The notes: generated by a model from the sequence alone, not told the origin. Positions 27,308 through 36,679 are shown, numbered from the stretch's first letter. The stretch: DNA of 64,000 bases from Phenylobacterium sp. Root700 (GCF_001429025.1 NZ_LMHT01000004.1:10825-74824); one strand, 5' to 3'. Translations and numbers: made by a program.

Positions 27308-28738
27308 ATGGCGATCGACGACTATTCCGAACACGACGGCCTCTCGCTCGCGTCCCTGGTCGCCAAGGGCGAGGTGACGCCGCTGGAACTGGTGGACGCC
27401 GCCATCGCGCGGATCGAGCGCCACAACCCCGCTCTCAACGCCGTGGTCTACAAGGCCTATGACGAGGCCCGCGCCCAAGCTGGGGGGCCGCTGCCCGACG
27501 GCCCGTTCAAGGGTGTGCCGTTCCTGATCAAGGACCTGGGCATGCCCGTGGCCGGCTGGCCGCGCAGCTATGGCAGCAAGTTCGCCCGCGGCGTGGTCGA
27601 CGCCGAGGACGGCGATCTCACCAGTCGCTACCGCCAGGCGGGCGTCATCCCACTCGGCAAGACCAACACCCCGGAATACGGCATCACCGGCACGACCGAG
27701 GGCGCGCACCTGGGCGCCTGCCGCAACCCCTGGAACCCTGACCACATCTCCGGCGGCTCGTCGGGCGGGGCGGCCTCGGCCGTGGCGGCGGGCATTGTCC
27801 CCCTGGCCCACGCCAGCGACGGCCTGGGTTCAATCCGCATCCCCGCTGCGTGCTGCGGCCTGGTCGGGCTGAAGGTCACCCGCGACCGCAATCCGAACGG
27901 GCAGCAGGACACCGCCTACGCCATGGGCTTCACCGTCGACCATGTGGTCACCCGCACGGTGCGCGATTCCGCCGCGATGCTCGATGCGACCGGACGCCCC
28001 CGAGCCGACGCGCCATTCGCCGCGCCGCCCAAGGACCGGCCCTACACCGAAGAGATCGAGCGCAGCCCCGGCAAGCTGCGCATCGCCTGGTCGTCGGAGA
28101 CCCCGTCCGGCCGCCCGATCCACCCTGAGATCCAAGCGGCTCTGGAACGCACCGCCGCCCTGCTGAAGGGCCTGGGGCATGAGGTCGTCGAGCAAGGCCT
28201 GGGCATCGACTACCGCGCGCTCTACGCCGCCCGCACGCCGGTCTCGGGCGCCAACTTCGCCGCCGACATGGCCCGGCTGATCGAGCAGGTCGGCCGCGAG
28301 CCCGAGCCGGACGAACTGGAACCCCTGACCTGGGCCTCTCTCAAGGGCGGCCGCAAGGTCACCGGCGAGCAGGCCTTCCGGGGCTGGCAGGACCTGCGGG
28401 TGCTCAATCGCAAGACCCTGGCCTTCTTCGAGGACTGGGACGTCTATCTCTGCCCGGTGCTGGGCACGCCGGTCCCAGAGGTCGGGCTGATCGATCCGGT
28501 GGCGCTGGAGCCGCGCGAGGTGAACCGTCGCCAGGGCGAGGCCTTCCCCTACACCCCGCCGTTCAATTTCTCGGGCCAGCCGTCGCTCTCTCTGCCGCTG
28601 GAGATGTCGGCCAACGGCCTGCCCATCGGCATGATGTTCACCGCCCGCTTCGCCGACGAGGCCACCCTCTTCCGCCTGGCCGCCCAGTTGGAGAAGGAAG
28701 CCCCGTGGAAAGCGCGCAAACCGGCGATCTGGGGCTAG
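27308..28738 (+). CDS. Amidase, amidase-signature family
   Basis: 476 residues. The Ser-cisSer-Lys triad is complete: Lys in GVPFLIKDLG, the cis-Ser in HISGGSSGGAASAVAAG and the nucleophile in ASDGLGSIRIPAACCG. The Gly-Leu-Gly before the nucleophile replaces the common Gly-Gly pair. It hydrolyses an amide of unknown identity in the cytoplasm. It follows the aminotransferase by 7 bases. The GatB and GatC partners are absent, so it is not the tRNA amidotransferase. Confidence 0.9.
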   Translation: MAIDDYSEHDGLSLASLVAKGEVTPLELVDAAIARIERHNPALNAVVYKAYDEARAQAGGPLPDGPFKGVPFLIKDLGMPVAGWPRSYGSKFARGVVDAEDGDLTSRYRQAGVIPLGKTNTPEYGITGTTEGAHLGACRNPWNPDHISGGSSGGAASAVAAGIVPLAHASDGLGSIRIPAACCGLVGLKVTRDRNPNGQQDTAYAMGFTVDHVVTRTVRDSAAMLDATGRPRADAPFAAPPKDRPYTEEIERSPGKLRIAWSSETPSGRPIHPEIQAALERTAALLKGLGHEVVEQGLGIDYRALYAARTPVSGANFAADMARLIEQVGREPEPDELEPLTWASLKGGRKVTGEQAFRGWQDLRVLNRKTLAFFEDWDVYLCPVLGTPVPEVGLIDPVALEPREVNRRQGEAFPYTPPFNFSGQPSLSLPLEMSANGLPIGMMFTARFADEATLFRLAAQLEKEAPWKARKPAIWG

Positions 28739-28839
28739 CAACCGGCGCCGATCTCAAGCGCTATCGGGAGAACGTCACCTGAGCCGTTGGCCCGGCTGAC
28801 GCCACGCGCTAGTTTGCGACCAGATTCTAGGAGTGATCT

Positions 28840-29172
28840 ATGAGCGAGCGGACCGAACGGCCCTGGGCCCTGATGCGCCACCACGCGGGCTGGGCTGACG
28901 TCTTCCATATCGAGAGCGAAACGGCCGACTCGATCACCGGCTTCTACCCGGATCGCGAAACCGTCGGTCCGCCGGTGAACTACAGCGTCCGCGCCGTGCT
29001 CGCCCGCTTCGAGACCATGGAAGCCGCCCGCGCCGCCCGCGAAGGCGCGGTGCTGGAATGGCGCAAGCACGACGCCGGCGTCCGCGACGCCGAGGACATC
29101 CTGCGCAAGGCCGAAAAGGCCCGCGAGGACGCCTGGCTCACCTGCCTGCGCGACGCCGCCAACGGCGGGTGA
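28840..29172 (+). CDS. Small protein of unknown function
   Basis: 110 residues. The N-terminal half is a mixed beta region with aromatic residues (WALMRHHAGWADVFHIES) and the C-terminal half is a charged Ala/Arg/Glu helix likely to form a coiled coil. AGGAG 8 bases before the ATG supports translation. Its stop overlaps the GTG start of the DsbA-like gene (GTGA), so the two are translationally coupled. Confidence 0.7.
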   Translation: MSERTERPWALMRHHAGWADVFHIESETADSITGFYPDRETVGPPVNYSVRAVLARFETMEAARAAREGAVLEWRKHDAGVRDAEDILRKAEKAREDAWLTCLRDAANGG

Positions 29173-29852
29173 GCGACGAACCTGGGCGCGGCCTGCTCTC
29201 GCTGGTCGAACGCCGCCCAAAACTGACCCTGTTGGTCGCGGTCCTCGTTGGATTGGCCGCGACCGCCATTTTCCAGAACCTTCCAGGGCAAGGGCGAAAA
29301 CTCGCCCTGACGCCTGTCGTGGAGACGGTTCTGAACGACCGCGGCTCGCCGAGCGCCGGGGCCGCCGCCCCCGATGTGACGATCGTCGTCTTCACCGACT
29401 ATCAGTGCTCGGTCTGCAAGGCGACGGACCCGGCCCTCGAGCGGCTGCTGGCCGCCGACGACAAGGTGCGGGTGATCTTCAAGGACTGGCCGGTGCTGGG
29501 CGAGGCCTCGACCCTCGCCGCACGCGCCGCCCTCGCATCGGACCGCCAGGGCAAGTACCTGGCCTTCCACCGCGCGCTGATGGCTGCGCGAACGAAACTG
29601 GACGCCGAGCAAATTCAGCGGATCGCCATAGCGGCCGGCGTCGATTGGGACCAGCTCCTGGCCGACCAGGCGACCTACGCCGCCGAGATCGAGACTCAGC
29701 TGGCCCGCCACGGGAGCCAGGCGTTCTCGCTGGGCCTGCGCGGCACGCCCTCATATCTGGTCGGGCCCTATCTGATCGAAGGCGGCTTGAACGACGGCCG
29801 CCTCGCCCAGGCGGTCAGCCGCGCCCGCAAGGCCGGCCCGCCGGCGCCCTAG
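29169..29852 (+). CDS. DsbA-family thioredoxin-fold protein, membrane-anchored
   Basis: 227 residues with a GTG start that overlaps the upstream stop by 4 bases. An N-terminal hydrophobic segment (LTLLVAVLVGLAATAIF) should anchor it with the domain in the periplasm. The thioredoxin fold carries VFTDYQCSVCKATDPAL with the redox C-S-V-C pair, and the cis-Pro loop GTPSYLVG near the end. It is probably a thiol oxidase or isomerase for exported proteins. The neighbouring cytochrome c gene is convergent, so a joint role is only a guess. Confidence 0.85.
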   Translation: MSDEPGRGLLSLVERRPKLTLLVAVLVGLAATAIFQNLPGQGRKLALTPVVETVLNDRGSPSAGAAAPDVTIVVFTDYQCSVCKATDPALERLLAADDKVRVIFKDWPVLGEASTLAARAALASDRQGKYLAFHRALMAARTKLDAEQIQRIAIAAGVDWDQLLADQATYAAEIETQLARHGSQAFSLGLRGTPSYLVGPYLIEGGLNDGRLAQAVSRARKAGPPAP

Positions 29853-29859
29853 CCCGGCG

Positions 29860-30534
29860 TTAGAACCGCGCGCCCTTGGCGATGACCCAGGCGACCGCGA
29901 CCGCCAGGGCGATCCCGATCACAAGCCGCACCACCGAAGCGGGCTGCAAGGCCTGGCTCGGGAACGCGCTCTTGCCGGTGATCATCCCACGGATCAGGTT
30001 CTGCCGCTTCCACAGCCAGTAATAGGCGATGGCCGCCAGGTGCAGCACGACCAGCCCCTGCACCACCCGGAACGTCGTCTCGTGCAGCTCGGCCGCGACG
30101 CGGCTAGCGTCGAAATCAACCAGATGCGACAGCGGGCCCGATTCCAGTCCGTCGATGTCGCTGGCGAACAGCCCCAGGCCAACCTGCACCAACAGGGCGG
30201 CCAGCATCGCCACCACGCTCCAGGCGCCCAGCGGATTGTGACCCGGCGTCTCGCCCGGCGTCCGCGACCGCAACGTCCCCAGATAGGCCAAGGTGGCCTG
30301 CGGCCCCTTCAGGAACGTCGCGAACCGTGCGGTCGACCCGCCGGCCACGCCCCACCACAGGCGGAACACCAACAGGCCGATCACCCCATAGCCCGACCAG
30401 CGATGGACCTGCATGTTCTCGCCGGCCGTGAGCCAGGACACCAACAGCAGGACCACCAGCGCCCAGTGGAAGATGCGCGTGGGTCCGTCCCACAGCGCGA
30501 CGCCCGTCGCCGGGGTCCCAGAACTCTCCGCCAC
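29860..30534 (-). CDS. Cytochrome b561-family membrane protein
   Basis: 224 residues with four membrane helices. Heme-b ligand histidines are seen in RIFHWALVVLLLVSWLTAG, in MQVHRWSGYGVIG and in the later helix VVLHLAAIAYYW. It moves electrons across or along the inner membrane. The gene starts 1 base after the end of the cytochrome c gene, so the two form an operon and probably an electron-transfer pair. Confidence 0.85.
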   Translation of the reverse strand: MAESSGTPATGVALWDGPTRIFHWALVVLLLVSWLTAGENMQVHRWSGYGVIGLLVFRLWWGVAGGSTARFATFLKGPQATLAYLGTLRSRTPGETPGHNPLGAWSVVAMLAALLVQVGLGLFASDIDGLESGPLSHLVDFDASRVAAELHETTFRVVQGLVVLHLAAIAYYWLWKRQNLIRGMITGKSAFPSQALQPASVVRLVIGIALAVAVAWVIAKGARF

Positions 30535-30535
30535 C

Positions 30536-31006
30536 CTAGTCCTCGGCGCGATAGGGTTCGTGGCAAGCCTTGCAGGCGCCGCCCGTCGCCTTCACCTGCG
30601 CCTGGATGGCGTCGAGGTTACCGGCCGCGGCGATGGTCTGCAGCTTGCCCGCCTCGGTCTGAAGCTTCACGCCGGCGGCGGCGAACTTGGCCGGCTCGGC
30701 CCAGATCCCCGGCTTGGCCTTGGTCTTGAAGCCGGCCTCGGCGCCCGAGCCCTTCGGGAACCAGTTCGGAATCTGCTTGGACTGGGCGTTCACGATCACC
30801 GAATTGGCGGCGATCAGCTTCACGTCCGGCGAACCCTTCTTGAGCTCCTCGTTGATGGCCTTGAACGCCGCGCCCATCTTCTTGTAGCCAGCCTGGCGGG
30901 TGGCGATCGCGGTCTCGACCGCCGAGGCGGCGAGCGCGCCGGTCGCGGTCAATGCGAGCACCAGCGCGATCGCGACCCGGCTCGTCTTGGCATGGCGTTC
31001 GGACAT
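30536..31006 (-). CDS. Class II (c'-type) cytochrome c
   Basis: 156 residues. A signal peptide (VAIALVLALTATGALA) directs it to the periplasm. The rest is a helical bundle with the single heme site GGACKACHEPYR close to the C-terminus, the layout of cytochrome c' and c556. AGGAGAG precedes ATG 31006. It is co-transcribed with the cytochrome b561-like gene, which may be its membrane redox partner. Confidence 0.88.
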   Translation of the reverse strand: MSERHAKTSRVAIALVLALTATGALAASAVETAIATRQAGYKKMGAAFKAINEELKKGSPDVKLIAANSVIVNAQSKQIPNWFPKGSGAEAGFKTKAKPGIWAEPAKFAAAGVKLQTEAGKLQTIAAAGNLDAIQAQVKATGGACKACHEPYRAED

Positions 31007-31100
31007 CAACGATCTCTCCTGGGAACCCGACAATGGATAGCCGCAACCTTGGGGTGGCTCCAACTGGACGTCAATCGACCATGTCCCGGCCGCGCGCGGA

Positions 31101-31664
31101 CTAATGCCGGACGCCCTGCCCGGAGATCGCCGCCCGCAGGGTGGTGAAGATGACCTTCAGGTCGAAGCCGAACCCTTGCAGGGTCAGGTAGTCGGCGTCC
31201 AGGCGGGCCTTGTCCTCGATCGGCAGGTCGTCGCGGCCGTTGACCTGGGCCCAGCCGGTCACGCCGGGCCGCAACGTCTCGACGCCGGCGGCGGTCCGCA
31301 ACGCGACCAGATCGTCTTGGTTGAACAGCGCCGGACGCGGCCCGACCAGGCTCATATCGCCGATCAGCACGCTCCACAGTTGCGGCAGCTCATCCAGGCT
31401 GGCGCGGCGCAAGAACCGCCCGAGCGGCGTGATCCAGGCTTGGGGATCGGCCAGTAGGTGGGTGGCGACGTCGGGCGCATCGGTCCGCATGGTCCGGAAC
31501 TTCGGCATCAGGAAGATGCGGTTGAACCGCCCCACCCGCCGCGACCAATGGATCGCGGCCCCCGGGCTGTCCAGCCGGACGGCCAGGGCGATCAGCGCCA
31601 GCACCGGCGACAGGACGATCAATCCGCCCAGAGCCGCCGTCATGTCGAACGCCCGCTTGATCAC
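31101..31664 (-). CDS. Bacterial sugar transferase (polyisoprenyl-phosphate glycosyl-1-phosphate transferase)
   Basis: 187 residues, a minimal catalytic-core form with one re-entrant/membrane segment at the N-terminus (ALGGLIVLSPVLALIALAV). Conserved blocks are PKFRTMRTDAP, SLDELPQLWSVLIGDMSLVGPRP and PGVTGWAQVNGRDDLP. It attaches the first sugar phosphate to undecaprenyl phosphate in polysaccharide synthesis. No other glycosyltransferase or export gene is next to it, so it is an orphan initiating enzyme here. Confidence 0.9.
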   Translation of the reverse strand: MIKRAFDMTAALGGLIVLSPVLALIALAVRLDSPGAAIHWSRRVGRFNRIFLMPKFRTMRTDAPDVATHLLADPQAWITPLGRFLRRASLDELPQLWSVLIGDMSLVGPRPALFNQDDLVALRTAAGVETLRPGVTGWAQVNGRDDLPIEDKARLDADYLTLQGFGFDLKVIFTTLRAAISGQGVRH

Positions 31665-31731
31665 GCTGCCCTCATCCTCGCCGCAAGCCGGCGCGGCAAG
31701 GCATAGACCGTCAAGGCGCTCCGCGCCAAGC

Positions 31732-32145
31732 CTAGGCGGTCGGCGGCGTGTCGCTCGCCGCGCGTGGCTTGGTCTTGGGCTTTGGCGCCTCGTCCACCAC
31801 CGGCTCCGGCGCGCTCTCGATGATCGCCTCGGGTTCCGGCGCCGCGGCCACCACGTCTTCGAGCGCCGCCGCCACGGGCTCGATCACCTGCTCGGGCGAT
31901 ATGGCGGCGACTTCAACGACTTCGGCCGCAGGCGCCGGAAGCTCGACCGGTTCGGCCGGCGAGGCGGCGCCGAACACCGCCTCCAGATTGGTACGCTCGG
32001 CCCAGCGCGTCATCCACCAATAGGCCACGCCGGCGGACGCGGCGCCGGCGAACATGAACCAGAGCGGCGAAGCCGCCCCCACAGGAAAATAGAACGCCTT
32101 TTGAGGTTCGAGGGACATGCCCCCGTCGAGTTGGGTGAGAGCCAT
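31732..32145 (-). CDS. Acidic Ala/Pro-rich protein with one membrane segment
   Basis: 137 residues. After a short N-terminus there is one hydrophobic helix (WFMFAGAASAGVAYWWM), then a long Ala/Pro/Glu/Val-rich, low-complexity tail. GGAGG 9 bases before ATG 32145 supports translation. The composition suggests a membrane-tethered flexible protein. I recognise no family. Confidence 0.6.
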   Translation of the reverse strand: MALTQLDGGMSLEPQKAFYFPVGAASPLWFMFAGAASAGVAYWWMTRWAERTNLEAVFGAASPAEPVELPAPAAEVVEVAAISPEQVIEPVAAALEDVVAAAPEPEAIIESAPEPVVDEAPKPKTKPRAASDTPPTA

Positions 32146-32223
32146 GATAACGCCTCCAAACAGCTACGGTTTGTGCGATGCAACAAAACCGTAGCCCAAC
32201 ATTTCGCATATGCAAAATGAAGG

Positions 32224-33048
32224 TTAAGCGGCAGTCCAGACCTTCGCCTGCCCCTTGTCGCCCAGGCGGCTGACGGTCCAGTCGCAGATCGCCGTCAGGG
32301 GCTCTGCGAATTCCGCGGGCGCATTGGCCAAGACCAGCGCGCAGCCGTTCATTTTCATGGGATCGGTCAGCGGCCGCATCCGCGCCTCGGCCACCAGCAG
32401 CGATCCCGAATAGCTATCCTCGGCGTCACGCAGGAAGGCGTCGAAGGTCTCCAGATCCTTCAGCGGCATCCAGATCAGGAACACCGCTTGCGGGTTCCGG
32501 GCCACCACACCGTTCAGCGTGGTGACGATCCGGCGATAGTCGTCGGACTTCTCGAACGGCGGATCGATGAGGATCAGCAGCGAGCCTGAGCTCCGCGCCC
32601 GGGTCACCGCCGCCTCGAACCCATCAGCGCAGGCGGTCCGCACTCCGGCCTTGCCCTTGAGCGCATCCTTCAGTTCGCCATGTTCCTCGGGCCGCAGTTC
32701 GCAGGCCAGGTAGCTGTCGCCCGGCCGCAAGGCGTTCGCGATCAGCAGCGGCGAGCCGGGGTAGAACCGGGTCGCGCCGCCCTCGTTCAACGCCGACACC
32801 GCGGTCCGCAGCGGCTGGAAAGCGTCCGGCAGATCATCGGCCTTCATCAGTTGGCCGATCCCGGCCTCCGCCTCGCCCGAGCGCTGCGCCTCGTCGCCGG
32901 CCAGATCGTAGAGCCCGCGCCCGGCGTGGGTGTCGATGACGTGCAGCGGCCCTGGCTGCGCCTGCATCTTCGACAGCAGGTCCAGCAAGGCCGCGTGCTT
33001 CACCAGATCGGCGAAGTTTCCGGCGTGAAAGGCGTGGCGGTAGTTCAA
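32224..33048 (-). CDS. rlmJ: 23S rRNA (adenine-2030-N6)-methyltransferase
   Basis: 274 residues. The N-terminus MNYRHAFHAGNFADLVKHA is diagnostic of RlmJ, and the N6-adenine methyltransferase motif appears as LILIDPPFE (D-P-P-F). It methylates A2030 of 23S rRNA using S-adenosylmethionine. A monocistronic gene; the 228-base gap upstream holds nothing I recognise. Confidence 0.93.
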   Translation of the reverse strand: MNYRHAFHAGNFADLVKHAALLDLLSKMQAQPGPLHVIDTHAGRGLYDLAGDEAQRSGEAEAGIGQLMKADDLPDAFQPLRTAVSALNEGGATRFYPGSPLLIANALRPGDSYLACELRPEEHGELKDALKGKAGVRTACADGFEAAVTRARSSGSLLILIDPPFEKSDDYRRIVTTLNGVVARNPQAVFLIWMPLKDLETFDAFLRDAEDSYSGSLLVAEARMRPLTDPMKMNGCALVLANAPAEFAEPLTAICDWTVSRLGDKGQAKVWTAA

Positions 33049-33276
33049 ACTCGAAATCCCCTGTCCGGCGCCAAATCCGCGCCGATCCGACCCTTGGCCG
33101 GCAAGAGGGCGTTCCTGCCACGTCTCGCGCCATTTCCAAAGCCGGCCGCCGGGCGCCGAAAACCCTGGAAGCCGTCCTGGAGTCCGCGACGTAAGCCTTC
33201 GAAGCTACGGTACGTCACCCTAGCCAGGTCTCCGAAATCGGCGTTAGCTCTCGCAAAAGACCAATGGGAGGGCGGA

Positions 33277-34497
33277 ATGCTCGGGAACAAACTGCGCTTC
33301 GGCGCCTTCATCGCGCCGTTCCATCCGCTGGACGAAAACCCCACCCTGGCGATCCAGCGCGACCTGGAGCTCGTCCAGCTGATGGATCAGCTTGGTTACG
33401 AAGAGGCCTGGATCGGCGAGCACCATTCGGCCGCCTATGAACTGATCGCCTCGCCCGAGGTGTTCATCGCCGCCGCCGCCGAGCGCACCAAGCACATCCG
33501 CCTGGGCACCGGCGTCTCCTCCCTGCCCTACCACCACCCGATGATGCTGGCCGACCGCATCAACCAGCTCGACCACATGACCCGCGGCCGGGTGATGTTC
33601 GGCGCGGGTCCCGGCGCGCTGTCCTCCGACGCCTTCATGATGGGCATTCCGGTGGCCAAACAGCGCGACCGGATGGACGAGGCGCTCGACGTGCTGGTGC
33701 GGCTGCTGCGCGGCGAGGAGGTCAGCCACGACAGCGACTGGTTCCAGCTGGTCAACGCCCGCCTGCAGATGACGCCCTATTCGCGCCCGTCGGTGGAGAT
33801 CGCCGTCGCCAGCCAGGTTTCTCCAACCGGCTCGCGTGCGGCGGGCAAGCACGGGATCGGCCTGCTGTCGCTGGGCGCCACCACCAGCGCGGGCTTCAAC
33901 TCGCTGGCCGCCAACTGGGGCATCGCCGAGGACATCGCCAAGGAAAACGGCAAGACCATGGACCGCAACGCCTGGCGGCTGGTCGGGCAGATGCACATCG
34001 CCGAGACCAAGGACAAGGCCATCGAGCAGATCCGCTTCGGCCTGGAAAAGTGGATCTATTACTTCCGCGAGATCGCCAACCTGCCGATGGTGCCCGACGA
34101 CTTCGCCGGCGATCCGGTCGAGGCCTATCTGTCGCTTGGCCAGGCGGTGGTCGGCACGCCCGACGAGGCGATCGAGCGCATCGAACAGCTGGTCGAGGAA
34201 AGCGGCGGCTTCGGCTGTTACCTGATGATGGCTCACAACTGGGCCAATTGGGAGAACACCAAGCGCTCCTACGAGATGATCGCCCGCTACGTGGTCCCGC
34301 ATTTCCAGCAGCTCAATGTGAACCGCCAGGCCTCGATGGAGTGGGTCCGCCAGAACAAGACCGAGTTCACCGCCCAGACTCGCGCGGCGGTCGGCGCCCG
34401 CATCGTCTCGCACATGATGGAAAAGGGAACCGACCAGATCCGGCCCGAGATCGTCGCCCTGATCCAGGGCGCGGCGCCCAAGGACCCCGCCAAATAG
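33277..34497 (+). CDS. LLM-class flavin-dependent monooxygenase
   Basis: 406 residues of the bacterial-luciferase-like superfamily. Typical segments are LRFGAFIAPFHPLDENP, EEAWIGEHHSAAYELIASPEVF and RIRLGTGVSSLPYHHP-type text (here KHIRLGTGVSSLPYHHPMML). It resembles limonene 1,2-monooxygenase-type and alkanesulfonate-type enzymes; the substrate is not determinable. It uses FMNH2 supplied by a separate reductase. ATG 33277 with GGAGGGCGG upstream. Confidence 0.85.
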   Translation: MLGNKLRFGAFIAPFHPLDENPTLAIQRDLELVQLMDQLGYEEAWIGEHHSAAYELIASPEVFIAAAAERTKHIRLGTGVSSLPYHHPMMLADRINQLDHMTRGRVMFGAGPGALSSDAFMMGIPVAKQRDRMDEALDVLVRLLRGEEVSHDSDWFQLVNARLQMTPYSRPSVEIAVASQVSPTGSRAAGKHGIGLLSLGATTSAGFNSLAANWGIAEDIAKENGKTMDRNAWRLVGQMHIAETKDKAIEQIRFGLEKWIYYFREIANLPMVPDDFAGDPVEAYLSLGQAVVGTPDEAIERIEQLVEESGGFGCYLMMAHNWANWENTKRSYEMIARYVVPHFQQLNVNRQASMEWVRQNKTEFTAQTRAAVGARIVSHMMEKGTDQIRPEIVALIQGAAPKDPAK

Positions 34498-34569
34498 GAA
34501 TCCTGCGCGGTCGCCTAGCCGCCACCGCGTCCCTATGTTTTCGTGCGCCGCCGCGCTTGAGGATCGCTC

Positions 34570-35385
34570 ATGGACGTCCAGGCCTATTTCGACCGGATCG
34601 GCTTCACCGGGACCGCGCGGCCCGACCTCGCGACCCTGACCGCCCTGCACCGCCTGCACCTGCGCGCCATTCCCTACGAAAATCTGGATGTCCTGCTCGG
34701 CCGCCCGGTCAGCCTGGCGCCGGAAGCCGCCTTCGAAAAGCTGGTCACCGCGCGGCGCGGCGGCTGGTGCTACGAAATGAACGGCCTGCTGGGCGCCATG
34801 CTCGAGGAGATCGGCTTCTCCGTGACCCGCATGGCCGGCGCGGTGATGCGAGCCGAGCGGGGCGATGTCACGCTCGGCAACCACCTGGTCCTGCGCGTCG
34901 ACCTCGACCGCCCCTACATCGCCGATGTCGGCTTTGGAGACGGGATCCTGGAGCCGATCCCCCTGGCGTTCGGACCGCACCACTGCGCCGGCTACGACTT
35001 TCGCCTGGAACACCTCGAGGACGATTGGCTGCGCTTTCACAATCACGCGCTCGGCGGCCCGCCCTATTTCGACTTCCAGCTGCGCCCGGCCGACCCCGAG
35101 CAGCTCAACGCCACATGCCAATGGCTCGCCACCTCGCCGGACTCGATCTTCGCCCAGACGGCGCTGGGCTTCCGGCACACGCCCGACGGGATCGTCGCCC
35201 TGCTCGGCCGCACGATCCGCCGCGTCCGGCCCGGCGAAAAGACGACGGAGTCCATTGATTCAGCAGACCATTTTGTCTCCGTGCTGAAACGCGAATTCGG
35301 TCTCGACGTGCCGGAGGTCGCCGCCCTGTGGCCAGCTATCTGCGCCAAGCATGACGAACTGTTCGCGGCCCCCGCAAGCGCCTGA
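34570..35385 (+). CDS. Arylamine N-acetyltransferase
   Basis: 271 residues, typical NAT length. The Cys-His-Asp triad is visible: Cys in RRGGWCYEMNGLLG, His in LGNHLVLRVDL and Asp in YIADVGFGDGILEP. PYENLDVLLGR is another NAT block. It acetylates arylamines or hydrazines with acetyl-CoA, in the cytoplasm. It follows the LLM monooxygenase by 72 bases in the same direction. Confidence 0.92.
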   Translation: MDVQAYFDRIGFTGTARPDLATLTALHRLHLRAIPYENLDVLLGRPVSLAPEAAFEKLVTARRGGWCYEMNGLLGAMLEEIGFSVTRMAGAVMRAERGDVTLGNHLVLRVDLDRPYIADVGFGDGILEPIPLAFGPHHCAGYDFRLEHLEDDWLRFHNHALGGPPYFDFQLRPADPEQLNATCQWLATSPDSIFAQTALGFRHTPDGIVALLGRTIRRVRPGEKTTESIDSADHFVSVLKREFGLDVPEVAALWPAICAKHDELFAAPASA

Positions 35386-35486
35386 CTCCCCGGCGGGTTC
35401 CCACCTCCCGTCGTCATAAAAGCGTGCCTGGACTTCAGGACCTCGGCGCCGCACATCGCGGTGGTGGGGGTTCTGGAGAGACCGAG

Positions 35487-35696
35487 ATGACCGATCTGTC
35501 CCTGCCCCCGTCCGTCACCGTCAGCCCGACCGTCGTCGGCGTATCCGTGCTCACCGACGACGGCGTAACCGTCCAGGTCAGCCTGCCGCGCCCGCGCGGC
35601 CTGCACGACCTTCCCGCTGAAGAGGTCGCCGGGCGCGCCATGCGCCTGGCTCGCGAGGCGCTTCGCAGCGCCGCCGAGAGCCTCGACGCGGCCTGA
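35487..35696 (+). CDS. Small protein of unknown function
   Basis: 69 residues. GGAGAG 7 bases before the ATG supports translation. The N-terminus is beta-rich with repeated Val (TVVGVSVLTDDGVTVQVSLP) and the C-terminus is an Ala/Arg/Glu helix. It ends 2 bases before the convergent aldo/keto reductase gene. I recognise no family. Confidence 0.55.
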   Translation: MTDLSLPPSVTVSPTVVGVSVLTDDGVTVQVSLPRPRGLHDLPAEEVAGRAMRLAREALRSAAESLDAA

Positions 35697-35698
35697 CC

Positions 35699-36679
35699 CT
35701 AGTCCTCGGTGTCGATGGAGGCCTGCATGGCGGGCGCGTAGCGCGACCCCGTGACCGTCTGCGGGTTCACCAAGGCCTCGACCCTGGCCATGGCCTCGGG
35801 CGACAGCCGGATCTCCGCGGCCTTGGCGTTCTCGAGCATGTGGTCCGGATTGGTGGTGCCTGGGATCGGAACCTGGGCCCCGTCTTTCTGCAGCAACCAG
35901 GCGAGGCAGAGCTGCGCCGGCGTGCAGCCGACCTCCCGCGCCAGATCAGCAAAGCCGCCGAACATCTTCAGATTGGCCTCGAAGGCCTCGCCTTGGAACC
36001 GCGGCATCCCCTTGCGGAAATCGCCGTCCTCCAGCTTGGTCACGTCCGTCACCCCGCCGGCCAGGAAGCCCCGGCCGACCGGGCTGAACGCCACGAAGGT
36101 CACGCCCAGCTCATGGCAGGCCTCAAGCACCGCGATCTCGGGATTGCGGGTCCAAGGCGAGTATTCGGTCTGCAGGGCGGTGATCGGATGGACGGCATGC
36201 GCACGTCGCAGGGTGGCCGCCGAGACTTCCGAAAGCCCGATCGTCTTGATCTTGCCCTCGGCCACCAGCTCCGACAGCGCGCCCACACTGTCCTCGATCG
36301 GCACGCGCTTGTCCCAGCGGTGCAGGTAATAGAGGTCGATGACGTCGGTCTGCAGACGCTTCAGGCTGCCCTCGCAGGTCGCCTTCAACACCGCTGGACT
36401 ACCGTTCAGCTCCCGCTGATCGCCATTGGTCAGGCCGCACTTCGACGCCAGCACGAACTCGTTGCGGCGATGCTTCAGCACCTCACCGACCAGGGTCTCG
36501 TTATGGCCGACGCCATAGACCGCGGCGGTGTCGAAGAAGGTGTATCCGGCGTCGAGCGCGCCCAACAGCACGCGCTCGGCCTGTTCGCGCGGCGGCGGCG
36601 ATCCATAGGCGTGGGACAGGCTCATGCAGCCCAGTCCGATGGCCGAAACCTTGAAAGGGCCTAGCTGCCGCTGGTCCAT
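35699..36679 (-). CDS. Aldo/keto reductase
   Basis: 326 residues, an (alpha/beta)8 barrel. The tetrad is in place: Asp in GYTFFDTAAVYG with the Tyr close by, Lys in FVLASKCGL and His in DLYYLHRWD. The NADPH-binding C-terminal part has IPIPGTTNPDHMLENA. ATG 36679 starts the family N-terminus (MDQRQLGPFKVSAIGLGCM). Substrate unknown. Confidence 0.9.
   Translation of the reverse strand: MDQRQLGPFKVSAIGLGCMSLSHAYGSPPPREQAERVLLGALDAGYTFFDTAAVYGVGHNETLVGEVLKHRRNEFVLASKCGLTNGDQRELNGSPAVLKATCEGSLKRLQTDVIDLYYLHRWDKRVPIEDSVGALSELVAEGKIKTIGLSEVSAATLRRAHAVHPITALQTEYSPWTRNPEIAVLEACHELGVTFVAFSPVGRGFLAGGVTDVTKLEDGDFRKGMPRFQGEAFEANLKMFGGFADLAREVGCTPAQLCLAWLLQKDGAQVPIPGTTNPDHMLENAKAAEIRLSPEAMARVEALVNPQTVTGSRYAPAMQASIDTED

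Noticed and set aside
33244..35178. A 644-codon minus-strand open frame
   Set aside because: Antisense to the LLM monooxygenase and arylamine acetyltransferase, both of which carry clear active-site motifs.
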